Assembly (NCBI GenBank): GCA_049999805.1
Contig: JBNGIO010006370.1
Span: 1 to 44,328 of the forward strand
DNA: 44,328 bases
Direction of reading: 5' to 3'
Origin: Folioceros fuciformis
Lineage: Eukaryota > Anthocerotophyta > Anthocerotopsida > Anthocerotales
In this document: in pieces, positions 32,213 through 41,770 of the stretch
Layout: every line of letters begins with the position of its first letter
How positions within the stretch are numbered: position 1 is the first letter of the stretch
Position numbers and translations under genes: made by a program
Notes under the pieces: generated by a model
Seen by the model: the letters and a program-made list of their open reading frames with translations, nothing else
Told to the model about the DNA's origin: nothing
Database searches by the model: none

Positions 32213-33355
32213 GTGTGTGCTTGCTTTCTTCTGAGGATCGGGCGTGTGGGCTTAATTCCATCCGCGTCGCTCATTCAGACAGCAACACAGGTCTCTCCAC
32301 TGATACACTTCCTCTCAGAACAGGGAAGGTGATGTGATTTTGGATACAGGGAGCGTGCTTGTTAATGTAAGCCCAGTGCAAGCTGTGTACAGTGCAGCCA
32401 CTGCAGTGCAAGCTACCATGCAGCCATCATCAGAATGATCTGCAGGATAATTGACGAAAGAGACGTCAATGGCGATGTCAGAGCCGTTGCCCAGGCCCTC
32501 GTATGGAAACACCAGGCCTGGCCTGGAGCGCACGCAAATACGCACATGTTGTAGCCCTTCCTGCTGGTGGGTGCGTTTACCCTCCGGTAGAATAGGAACT
32601 CAACGACTCCAACCAAACGGACCTCGGCGGACTGGTCCGTGAACTGTACCCTAAAGCCCTAAACAAAAAACAGCCTTCCATGATGCGAATCGTGAAAGAC
32701 GAGAAGCCAGCCTCTACCTCCACGAAACCAACATCTGTCTTCGCTGGGGGACATGTGAGCCTGGCTTTCTGGAGTCGATGTGCTCGACAATATCCACCAA
32801 AGCATCTGGTTTCGATGATCAGTGATTCAGTGGTGCGTCTCTCAGGTCCAAGCCGCACTTTGGCCATCATGGCTGGACACCAGAGCCGGTGCCTGGTCTC
32901 GGCAAGGATAGGTCCTGATGTTTCATTATTGGAGTCAAGTAAGATGAAACCCAAGGGAGCGCGGGGTATGTCACAGTGGCTCCGAACAGAGGAAGACCGA
33001 CTGTTTTCGAAGGGAAGGAAATTGGCTGTCACATGCTGGAAACTGGACTTGTCCCTTCGTGTCGTCAAACGAAGCACATGTTCCAGGGATCTTCGGGTGT
33101 CCCCAAGGCAATGCTGTACAGTGATGCGGGGGCATGATGCCAACATTTCGACTCGCCACTGATGAAGCCAGGTTGCCGTGTTCGCCCGAGTTTCACCTCA
33201 CCGCAAACACTCGGCAAGATGGCTGGCTTGCAGTGTGTCCGAAAGGACGGTGCGCAAGAAGATGGAAGGTGCCCACTCCAGTCTCCAGAGAATTAGGGCG
33301 AGACCTGCCAGCATAGTTTTGTGTGCCGCCTTCTCCCGAGGGCGGTGCCGTTGGC
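32213..33355. other. spacer between PPR genes C and D; unexplained open frames
   Basis: Both strands stay open for about 480-570 bp around 32577-33162. Minus-strand text such as RLVGVVEFLFYRRVNAP and GLVFPYEGLGNGSDIAIDVS (32315-32616) looks protein-like in two frames. No family is recognised and no single frame covers it. It could be a decayed gene or chance; the rest is the promoter side of gene D. Confidence 0.3.
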
Positions 33356-35641
33356 ATGGCAACAGTGTGGCAGCCGGAGCTGTTGCGGACTCAGCAAATT
33401 GGTGAGTGTACCGGGATCCTACGAGGTGCTCCCGCGCACCTCACCTTCGGCAATCAACTGCTGGGAGAAAATCAAGTCTCCAGGTGCGGCATTGTAAGGA
33501 ACCCAGCATTTCCAGTTTGGAGAGAAGGTGTGGGTGGGAAAAGATTTTCCAGGGTTGGTCATCGAAAGGAGCAGGAGCACTTGTGGTTGTGGCCACAATG
33601 TTTGCTGGACCATAGCATTTGCTGGGACAACAGTCTATACAGGAAGAGCTCTCGTTCCGCTGACTTCCGGCGTAAGGGCTCTGGCGGCGAGGTCCTCCGC
33701 TTAAACATAGGAGCGGTAAATGGCGTCATGCCGGCAGAAACTGTGATCAGGTCATGTCAGCAGGGAAAGCTTACTGAGGCCGTTGGAGCCTTGGAGTACC
33801 TGGCTCAGGCAGGCTGTCCCATATCTACTTCTCTCTTTTATAGTGTGATAAAACAGTGTACAGCCAAGAAGGATTTGCTTCTGGGAAGACGAGTTCACGA
33901 GCTCACCACCAAACTTGGGTACGAGTCGAATGCATACTTGGGGAACCATCTCTTGAGGATGTATGCTTCTGGAGGTCGGCTACAGGAGGCTATGGATGTG
34001 TTCACCAAGGTGCGCAAACCAGATGCCTTCATGTGGTCTTCTATGATGTCCGCATGCGCCAAACATGGGAAACCTAGAGAGGCCATACAACTGTACCGTG
34101 AGATGCGTTGTTCAGCTGTGAAAGCGGATGCTCACGTATTTGCAGCTGCCCTTCAAGCTTGTGCACTTGCCAAAGACTTGGAATCTGGTAGAAAAGTGCA
34201 CTGTGATGTGTTAGGCAGTGGCATTTCGTTTACCATGTTTGTTGGCACCTGCCTGGTGGACATGTATGCAAAATGTGGCGAACTGGAAGCTGCACGCCAG
34301 GTTTTCGACAGCTTGGCCACAAAAAATGTTGTGACGTGCAATGCCCTCATAGCTGGGTACGCAAATATTGGCGACCTGAATGGTGCACGCAGGGTCTTTG
34401 ACAGCTTGGCGGCAAAGGATGTGGTGACATGGACGGCCCTGATTGCTGGGTATGTAAAGCATGACCTCGCCCAAGAGGCTCTTGGTTTGTACAGAGAGAT
34501 GGAGCAGGAGGGCATCACTGTGGCTGACGGTGTTGTTCTCGCGTGTCTTCTGAAGGCCTGTGGAATGGCAGGGGCCCTACAAAAGGGCAGGCAGCTGCAC
34601 TCGCAGATTGTGCAAAGAGGATTGCTTGATAACGTACTGGTTGGCACGTGCCTGGTAGACATGTATGCAAAATGTGGAGAACTGGCAGAAGCACGCAGGG
34701 TTTTTAACAGCTTGGCCACAAAGGATGTTGTGTCATGGACGACACTGATCTCTGGGTATGGTGCTTGTGATGATGGTCACAACGCACTAGCCTGCTTTGA
34801 GGAGATGCTAGTTTCCGGCATTCGGCCTGATGAAGCTACATTTACTTGCCTTTTGGTTGCTTGCAGTCATGAGGGACTGGTGCATGAAGGTCGCAAGCAC
34901 TTCGATTCCATGGCTGACCGGCACAGCATCCAACCTACTATCGAGCATTACAATTGCATGATTGATCTTCTTGGTCGGGCTGGCCATTTGGATGAGGCAG
35001 AGCAAATGCTGTTCTCCTGCGAGGATCAGAGCAATGTTGTTGGGCTGACGTCTTTGCTGAATTCCTGCAAAAGTCACGGGGACATAGAGAGGGCGGCACG
35101 GTGTTTTGAGAGCCTAGTTAGACTGGACCCTCAGCGGGCGTCCACGTATGTGCTCATGGCCAATGCCTATGCTGATGCAGGTAGGTGGACCGATGTCGAG
35201 AGGATTGAAGCACAGAGGATGATAGCTGGAGCTAATAAGAAACCCGCAGTGGCGGGCATCGAGCTCAAGGAGCAGGTGCATACATTTGTGGTGGGAGAAA
35301 GGACAGATGACATTGCTCTTAAGGTAGAGGGCACGAATGCACGGCTGAGGCAGGAAGGAGGTCACATTCCCCAGACAGAGTTGGTGTTGAAGCCACTGCT
35401 GGAGAAGGAAAAGGAAGATGTGCTTTGTGGGCATGCCGAGAAGCTGGCTCTAGCGTTTGGTCTCCTGAACACTCCCCGTGGAACACCTTTGATGGTTACG
35501 AAGAACCTACGCATGTGCAGTGACTGTCACAGTTCCACGGAGATTATGTCAAGGATTGAAAGGAGAGAGATTGTGGTGAGGGATGGGTATCGCGTGCATC
35601 GATTTGCATCTGGTTGTTGCAGTTGTAAGGGCCGCCCGTGA
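33356..35641 (+). CDS. PPR gene D: PLS-class PPR protein with DYW:KP domain
   Basis: Single exon, 761 residues, the shortest intact member. The first ATG in the homologous position (33356, MATVWQPELLRTQQIG) is taken; the frame upstream has no ATG. The extension is shortened: the KPAWVDEQL block is missing, and GEVLRLN is followed at once by the array. Modules include a compact NVVTCNALIAGYANIG motif; then L2/S2, E1/E2 and DYW:KP (KKPAVAGIEL, GHAEKLALAFG, CSDCH, CCSCKGRP). Code pairs: S motifs ND, TN, ND (compact), TD; P motifs SD, TD, TD. Convergent with gene E. Confidence 0.95.
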   Translation: MATVWQPELLRTQQIGECTGILRGAPAHLTFGNQLLGENQVSRCGIVRNPAFPVWREGVGGKRFSRVGHRKEQEHLWLWPQCLLDHSICWDNSLYRKSSRSADFRRKGSGGEVLRLNIGAVNGVMPAETVIRSCQQGKLTEAVGALEYLAQAGCPISTSLFYSVIKQCTAKKDLLLGRRVHELTTKLGYESNAYLGNHLLRMYASGGRLQEAMDVFTKVRKPDAFMWSSMMSACAKHGKPREAIQLYREMRCSAVKADAHVFAAALQACALAKDLESGRKVHCDVLGSGISFTMFVGTCLVDMYAKCGELEAARQVFDSLATKNVVTCNALIAGYANIGDLNGARRVFDSLAAKDVVTWTALIAGYVKHDLAQEALGLYREMEQEGITVADGVVLACLLKACGMAGALQKGRQLHSQIVQRGLLDNVLVGTCLVDMYAKCGELAEARRVFNSLATKDVVSWTTLISGYGACDDGHNALACFEEMLVSGIRPDEATFTCLLVACSHEGLVHEGRKHFDSMADRHSIQPTIEHYNCMIDLLGRAGHLDEAEQMLFSCEDQSNVVGLTSLLNSCKSHGDIERAARCFESLVRLDPQRASTYVLMANAYADAGRWTDVERIEAQRMIAGANKKPAVAGIELKEQVHTFVVGERTDDIALKVEGTNARLRQEGGHIPQTELVLKPLLEKEKEDVLCGHAEKLALAFGLLNTPRGTPLMVTKNLRMCSDCHSSTEIMSRIERREIVVRDGYRVHRFASGCCSCKGRP

Positions 35642-35974
35642 CAGTGCTAAAGTGGGTACGCTATCAACGTTGCTTTCTCCTGAGAGGTGAGCGTACCTGC
35701 TGGACTCCCTCCGTGCATACTTACGGAGTGACGACGATTCTCACACGTTTCCTCAACAGCATCAGAAACTTCTGTTATTACTTCCCCGCCCTACATTAGG
35801 GACGGGATACCCGATGCCCGTCGAGGTCTTGATTGTCATGACAACAAATCTGCGGGAAAATAATTACAAATTTTGGAAGTGTTAACAATGTTCTGATGTT
35901 CCCCCTCAAGCCTCGAGGCGAGCGATCACCACGGCTTAGGCCATACCAGTCGAGTCCATTTCCCGCGGGACGGT

Positions 35975-36103
35975 GCATGCTGAAAACAGAATCTGCTGCG
36001 GGACGAACATGTGCCTGCGTGCATGCTGAAAACAGTATCTGCTGCGAGACAAACTATGTGCCTGGCGTGCATGCTGAAAACAGAATCTGCTGCGAGACAA
36101 GGC
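35975..36103. repeat. 46-48-bp tandem repeat, three copies
   Basis: GCATGCTGAAAACAG-ATCTGC begins at 35975, 36021 and 36069, with GGACGAAC or GAGACAAAC following. Confidence 0.9.
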
Positions 36104-36179
36104 GCTTAGCTTATACTGGACGTGCATCTCGTTCCCCGGTTCAGACTTCTTCAAATGTCCTAGACATCCACTAAAGGGT

Positions 36180-36261
36180 TAGGCCCCATCCCTGGCTTTT
36201 CCCCATTACGGGTTGTTCCCTTTGTCACGGGTAGATGAACTTCCATATCTTTTTTTCCTAA
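36180..36261 (+). repeat. dispersed repeat, copy of 8618-8702
   Basis: Matches 8618-8702 through the TTTTCCCCATTACGGGTTGT and GAACTTCCAT segments with a few indels. Confidence 0.6.
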
Positions 36262-36368
36262 AACGTTCCCTCGACATCCACTGCGTCATGGCTGCGTTCT
36301 CGCTTTCAATCAGCCACGACATACCCTTCCCTACGTCTGTGTACACGGAAGTGGAAGTGATCCATTGG

Positions 36369-36400
36369 ACCACGTTTTCCCTGTCAAGGGAAAACGTGGT
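36369..36400. repeat. perfect inverted repeat (14-bp arms, 4-nt loop)
   Basis: ACCACGTTTTCCCT, loop GTCA, AGGGAAAACGTGGT. It lies between the 3' ends of convergent genes D and E. It could act in 3'-end formation or be the remains of a small palindromic element. Confidence 0.8.
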
Positions 36401-36547
36401 GACGATCCGTTTTGGCGACTATGCCCAAGTCTCACCTTTAACAGGATGAAATACGGTGACACCTCCTGAAACGAAAGACATAGCTCACCTCCTGAAACGA
36501 AAGACAGCAGAAGGCTTTTTGTGTCCACACTTGAGCACAGGCCGTCC

Positions 36548-39131
36548 TCACGGTCGCCCCTTGCAACTGCAACAACCATTTTCGAATCTATGCACACGGT
36601 ACCCATCCCTTACAACAATGTCTCTCTGTTCGAGCCTTGACATGATCTCCGTGGAACTGTGGCAGTCGCTACACATGCGGAGATTCTTAGTCACCACCAG
36701 AGGTATCCCACTCGGTGTCTTCATCAGACCATACGCCAGAGCTAGCTTCTCAGCATGCCCACAAAGGGCATCTTCCTTTTCCTTCTCAGACAGTGGCTTC
36801 AACACCAACTTCGTCTGTGGTACATGGCCCCCTTCCAGCTTCAACCGCGCGTTTGTGCTCTCTACCTTTGACGAGATGTCATCTCTCCTTTCTCCCACCG
36901 AAAATACATGTATCTGCTTCTTCACCTCGATGCTTGCCACTGCAGGTTTCTTGTGAGCACCTGCTGTCCTTCTCTGTGTTTCAATCCTGTCTACATCGCT
37001 CCACCGACCTGCATCTGCATAGGCATTGGCCATGAGCACATAGGCGGGTGCCCATTGAGGGTCCAGCCTAACAACGCTTTCAAAACACCACACTGCCCTC
37101 TCTACATCCCCGTGGCTTTTGCAGGCATTCAACAAAGACGTCAAGCCCACAACATTGGTCTCGCTTTCACATGCTAACAACATCTTCTCTGCCTCTTGTA
37201 AATGGCCAGCACGACCAAGAAGATCAACCATGCAGTTGTAATGCTCAATGGTAGGCTTGATGCCATGCTGCTCAGCCATGGAGTGAAAGTGCTTGCGACC
37301 CTCATGCACCAGCCCCTCATGACTGCATGCTACCAAAAGGCAAGTAAAAGTTGCATCATTAGGCTGAACACCGGCACCCAACATTTCCTCGAAACAGGCT
37401 AGTGCCTTGTGACCATCATCAGAAGCACCATAGCCCGATATCAGGGTCGTCCATGTCACGACGTCCTTTGTAGGCATGCTGTCGAAAACCTGGCGTGCAG
37501 CTTCCAGTTTGCCACATTTTGCATACATGTCCACCAGGCAGTTGCCCAGCACTACGTTATCCAGCAGTCCTCTTTCAACAATTTGTGAGTGCAGCTGCCT
37601 GCCCTTCTGTAAGGCACCAGTGCTTGCACAGGCGTTTAAAAGGCAAGCAAAAGTAACATCGCTAGCCAATATCAGGCCCTCCTGCTCCAGTTGTCCATAC
37701 ACAGCAAGTGCCTCGTGTCCGAGCCCTTGGTGGGCATACCCGGCAATCAGCGCCGTCCATGTCACCACATCCTTTTTTGCCAAGCTTTTGAAAACCCGGT
37801 GTGCATCTTCCATTTCACCACATTTCACATACATGTCCACGAGGCAGTTGCCCAAGACTAAGTCATGCAGCAGTCCTCTTTCAATAACCTGTGTGTGCAG
37901 CTGCCTGCCTGTCTGCAAGGCACCATTGCTTGCACAGGCACTCAGAAGGCAAGAATAAGTAATAGGGTCAGCCAAAATGAGGCCCTCTTGTTCCATTTGT
38001 CCATAGAGCACAAGTGCCTCTTGGCCCAACCCTTGCTGTGCATACCCCGAAATCAAGGCATTCCATGTCACCACATCCTTCGTAGCCAAGCTTTCAAAAA
38101 CCAGGAGAGCCTCTTTCAGTTCGCCACATTTAGAATACATGTCCACCAGGCCGTTGCCAACGAATAAGTTACTAGGAATGCCACTGAGCAACACGTCACA
38201 GTGCACTTTCCTGCCAGATTCCAAGTCAGCGGCCAATGCACAGGCTTGAAGGGCAGCCACGAAGACGTGAGCGTCCGCCTTCACTCCTGACCTGCCCATC
38301 TCATGGTACAAATGTATGGCCTCCTTAGGTTTCCTGTGTTTAGCATGAGCAGAGATTATGGAAAACCACATGAACACATTTGGTTGGTCCACCCTAGTGA
38401 ACACATCCATGGCCTCCTGCAACCTACCGCCACATGCATACATGCGCAAGATGTGATTCCCCAAGTACGCATTCGACTGGTACCCAAGTTGGACTGTGAG
38501 GTCATGAACTCGTCGGCCCAAGCCCACATCCTTCTTAGCTGCGCACAGTTTGAGCACGGCATAAATCAGAGACTGAGAAACACCAGAATCCGTCTCCGCT
38601 AAACATTCCAGGGCTCCGACGGCCTCTGAAAGCTTCCCTTGCCGACACAACTTGCGCACGGTTACAGCCGAGACGACGCCCATGTCCAATCCTGCACGCC
38701 CGCCATGATCAAGCTGATCCGGAAAGCTCGACTTGGAGGGAGAGGCACCAGAACCCATCTGCATATCCAAAGAAACCAGCTGTTCATCCACCCAAGCTGG
38801 CTTGCACAAGTTGTTTAAGCAGAGGACCTCGCCGGTAGACTCCTCGTAGAGGAAGTTAGGCCAATGCGAGCTCTTCTTACCNNNNNNNNNNNNNNNNNNN
38901 NNNNNNNNNNNNNNNNNNNNNNNNNNNNNNNNNNNNNNNNNNNNNNNNNNNNNNNNNNNNNNNNNNNNNNNNNNNNNNNNNAATGCTGGACCTGCACATG
39001 CACCTGGACGCGGGCCTTTTTACCACCTGCAGGCTCCATGAGGTGAGGTGAGCGAGAGCTCCTCCTACACTCCCTGTACACTGACCAGTTTGATGGGTCC
39101 ACAAGCAATGTGGTTGCCATGCTGTGGCCAT
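36548..39131 (-). CDS. PPR gene E: PLS-class PPR protein with DYW:KP domain (contains assembly gap)
   Basis: ATG at 39131 (MATAWQPHCLWTHQTGQC) matches the family start. A 100-N gap hides part of the N-terminal extension; after it the frame resumes as KKSSHWPNFLYEESTGEVLCLN, KPAWVDEQLVSLDMQ and is open to the stop at 36548. Frame continuity across the gap cannot be checked. Four P-type modules, L2/S2, E1/E2 and DYW:KP (KKPAVASIEV, GHAEKLALAYG, CSDCH, CCSCKGRP). Code pairs: S motifs NN, ND, ND, ND; P motifs FD, ND, TS, TN. At least 753 residues lie after the gap region. Head-to-head with the truncated copy at 39410. Confidence 0.9.
38882..38981. other. assembly gap (100 N)
   Basis: Exactly 100 N, the usual placeholder for unknown length, inside the N-terminal extension of PPR gene E. 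Confidence 0.99.
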
Positions 39132-39409
39132 GTCACTGGTATCAATTCTCGGAAAACGTGGCGGAGAGCAGTCTATTCGGGGGTGGAGGCCGAATTCTCA
39201 CCATAAGCCTGACTTCAGGCATCGGCCAGATGGACGTGAGCTCTTTCACTTCCAGCCGACCGCGTGATAGTACATAACTCGGGCAGTAAAACACTCCATC
39301 CCAGCCGCAGTGAGGCAGACGAGCGATTCCCCAAAGGACTGTACTGATTTATGGCTTGGAGGGGTTTCCAGAGATCAACGTCCCTCCCCGCAAGGTCTCA
39401 AAAAAACAC

Positions 39410-40056
39410 CTACAGTATGAACATTAGGTGACTACAGAACGAAGTTGTTGGAAGACTAAGAAGAAAGTGGTTGTGGGGCGACGAGACGACTTCATGACCT
39501 TACAGTTAAACTTGGGTACGAGTGGAACGCATAGAGTACTTGGGGAACCACAGCTTGCGCATATGCATGTGGAGGAGGTACGGTGCAGGGGGCCATGGAT
39601 GTGTTCACCAGGGTGGACCAACGGAATGTGTTCATGTGGTTTTCCGTAATCTCTGCTCCTTCTAAGCACGGGAAACCTAATGAATGCCATACAAGTGTAC
39701 TGTGAGATGCGGAGGTCGGGAGCGAAAGCTGATGCTCATGTCGTCGTAGCTGCCCTTCAAGCAAGCTTGTGCGTTGGCCGCAAACTTGGAATCTGGCACT
39801 AAAGTCCAATTGTGATCTGTTGCGTAGTGGCCTTCCTACTTACTACCTTTGTTGTTTGTTGGCACCTGTCTGGCGGACATGTATGCAAACTATGGTGAAT
39901 CGGAAGATGCACGCCAGGTTTTTGAAAGCCTGGCCAGAAAGGATGTGGTGACGTGTGGAATGCACCGCTATCTGTATATGCACAGCAAGCCAAGGGCTCC
40001 GCCAAGAGGCGCTTGCTTTGTATGGACAGATGGAGAAAGAGGGCCTCATTTTGGCT
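39410..40056 (+). pseudogene. PPR pseudogene 2 (truncated at both ends)
   Basis: Plus-strand remains of the first two PPR modules in several frames: KKVVVGRRDDFMTLQLNLGT, the MDVFTRV-type segment, VGTCLADMYANYGESEDARQ, VFESLARKDVVT, LRQEALALYGQMEKEGLI. Homology stops abruptly at ILAQ near 40056, shortly before the MITE. There is no extension, E motif or DYW domain. Its opposite orientation to gene E, with near-symmetrical spacing, suggests an inverted duplication that later decayed. Confidence 0.85.
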
Positions 40057-40072
40057 CAAAACTTCGTCTTGA

Positions 40073-40436
40073 GCGAAGTTTTTTTTTCCTTTTCCTCTTC
40101 CCTTTTGGTATGCTGTGTAAACTATAATTTAACATAATCATTAGTCAAGATTGATTTGTTAAGAATTTTTTACCTATGTAGATTCAATTCCACCGTTGAT
40201 TTTCATGACCGCACTCTAGACCTTGCAAACATTCAAATGGAATTATGTGCATTAAAGTTCTTTGTTTAAAGGAAACTTAAGATTAAAAAAAATTAATAGA
40301 GTCAAAAAATCAACAGTAGAATTGAATCTATATAGGTATAAAATTCTTCACAAATCACTCTTGACTAATAATTATGTTAACTCATAGTTTACACAACATA
40401 CCCAAAAGGGAAAAAATTAAAAAAATTAAAAAACTA
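40073..40436. mobile_element. MITE-like element with about 130-bp terminal inverted repeats
   Basis: The left arm 40076-40208 and right arm 40301-40436 are inverted copies; for example CCCTTTTGGTATGCTGTGTA at 40100 pairs with 40391-40410, and the arms continue through AACATAAT-ATTAGTCAAGA and AGATTCAATTC. The spacer is about 92 bp with no coding capacity. It is AT-rich, unlike the PPR genes. Target-site duplications were not found, so the superfamily is undetermined. Confidence 0.85.
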
Positions 40437-40683
40437 CCTAGTTTAGTAACATATAGAAATGATCTCAATAGAGAGCCATTGATCTTTGAGACTAGTTAGC
40501 ACTATTCCTTACTATATATGGTCTATATGCCTTGGATAAATATTAAGTATAATAGAATTAATACTTAGCATCTTGTACTTGTATTGTATTGCGAAAAACA
40601 TTACTTGTCTTGTAGACTACATTTCATTGTTATAGCATAGTGCTTAGCTTGAGGTGCATTGGCCCACCTCTCTACATGCGCAC
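40437..40683. other. AT-rich upstream region of GNAT gene
   Basis: 247 bp of AT-rich sequence with no gene recognised. It should hold the promoter or leader of the acetyltransferase gene. Its left side abuts the MITE. Confidence 0.4.
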
Positions 40684-41499
40684 ATGGCTAGGATAATGTC
40701 TTTGGCTAGGATAATGTCTTTGGAGAGTGATAAGCTGTACAACCATGGTGGTGGTCGTAAATCAACTTTTTGTATCCAACCCATGGGGCAAGATCAAGTC
40801 TCCCAAGTTGAAAGATTGTGGGAGCTTGTTTTCGGACCCGACCACAAAGATGCATGTACCTCTTTGAGTGCAAGCCCTATTCAAGACCACAAGCGAGAGG
40901 CACGCGGGTCATTCACCTTGGTGGCTCTGCAGAAGTTTGGACAAAATCAAGTTGGATGTGGTATGCTCATGGGTGCTATTCAAGTATGGTTACCTAGCAC
41001 CTCACAACCGGACTACCTTGAAGACGTGTTTTCTCCAAGTGCCCACAAAAAATATCACGGACACAGAAGCAGGGAGGGAAGAGGACTCAAGGAGCTTGTA
41101 AAACAATGTTGGTCCTGCAAGGAATATGAGGAAGGCTATGGTCTTCCTGAGATATGCTATTTGGCCGTCTGTAGAATACATCAGGGAAGAGGTGTGGCGA
41201 CGCAACTCCTCAATGCTATGGAAACAAGGCTTAGTGAGCTTGGTCACTCCAGGGTCTACTTAATTTGTGGATCTAATAACCTTAAAGCCTTGTGCCTCTA
41301 TTTGAAAATGGGCTACAAAATAATGGAATGTTTAGAAGACGATAACAACGGAGGCTACAAAATAGTAAAAACCATTTCAAACTATGAACAAGAGACGGGT
41401 GAAGTATTTTTTTGGAAAGCGAAGATGAGCGAAGCGGGCCAAAACAATGAATATGATACAAATTTTACCTTTTTCTTGTTTAGAAAGCTGCTTTGCTAA
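40684..41499 (+). CDS. GNAT-family N-acetyltransferase
   Basis: 271 residues from the first ATG (40684). The frame is open ten codons further upstream, without an ATG. Acetyl-CoA binding motif A is LAVCRIHQGRGVATQLL (about 160-176, QGRGVA pyrophosphate loop), followed by RVYLICGSNN (about 190-199) and the motif B region ALCLYLKMGYKIME (about 202-215). A roughly 50-residue insert rich in charged residues (SQPDYLEDVFSPSAHKKYHG) precedes motif A. The 5' end has an 18-bp tandem duplication giving MSLARIMSLE. GNATs move an acetyl group from acetyl-CoA to an amine; the substrate cannot be told. An AATAAA overlaps the stop. It may be single-exon, or only the recognisable exon of a larger gene. Confidence 0.75.
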   Translation: MARIMSLARIMSLESDKLYNHGGGRKSTFCIQPMGQDQVSQVERLWELVFGPDHKDACTSLSASPIQDHKREARGSFTLVALQKFGQNQVGCGMLMGAIQVWLPSTSQPDYLEDVFSPSAHKKYHGHRSREGRGLKELVKQCWSCKEYEEGYGLPEICYLAVCRIHQGRGVATQLLNAMETRLSELGHSRVYLICGSNNLKALCLYLKMGYKIMECLEDDNNGGYKIVKTISNYEQETGEVFFWKAKMSEAGQNNEYDTNFTFFLFRKLLC

Positions 41500-41509
41500 A
41501 TAAATTGTA

Positions 41510-41770
41510 GGAGGCAACCTCCATAGATTTGACACAAATCATGTTTATGTGAATTTTTTCCAATACATGTAGACGCAATGTGTAGCTTAGAAGCAGCTGA
41601 ATAGAGCCAAACATCAACTGTGCATGGCTAAGGAAGTGTGCACATAGAAGTTACTTCACCTAGGACCTAGATCTTTGTAAATATTTCTATATGTTCCTAA
41701 ACAATCTAGTTTTTCTTTTCTTTTCTTTTTTTTTCTATTTCCTTTTTGGGTATACTTGAGCTATGTGCAT
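41510..41770. repeat. possible diverged relative of the 40073 MITE
   Basis: Segments such as GTGAATTTTTTCCAATACATG with TAGACGCAAT, and TTTCCTTTTTGGGTATACTT, resemble the MITE arms (AAGAATTTTTTACC-TATGTAGATTCAAT; CCCTTTTGGGTATG) in the same order. If real, two copies flank the GNAT gene. Similarity is patchy. Confidence 0.3.

Larger units (their letters stand above)
35642..36547. other. spacer between convergent PPR genes D and E
   Basis: No gene. Contains a three-copy 46-48-bp repeat, a dispersed repeat and a perfect 14-bp-arm hairpin, all listed separately. Confidence 0.6.

Noticed and set aside
32577-33162. 189-codon minus and 160-codon plus frames as real genes
   Set aside because: They overlap each other and neither resembles a known family; kept only as a low-interest observation.
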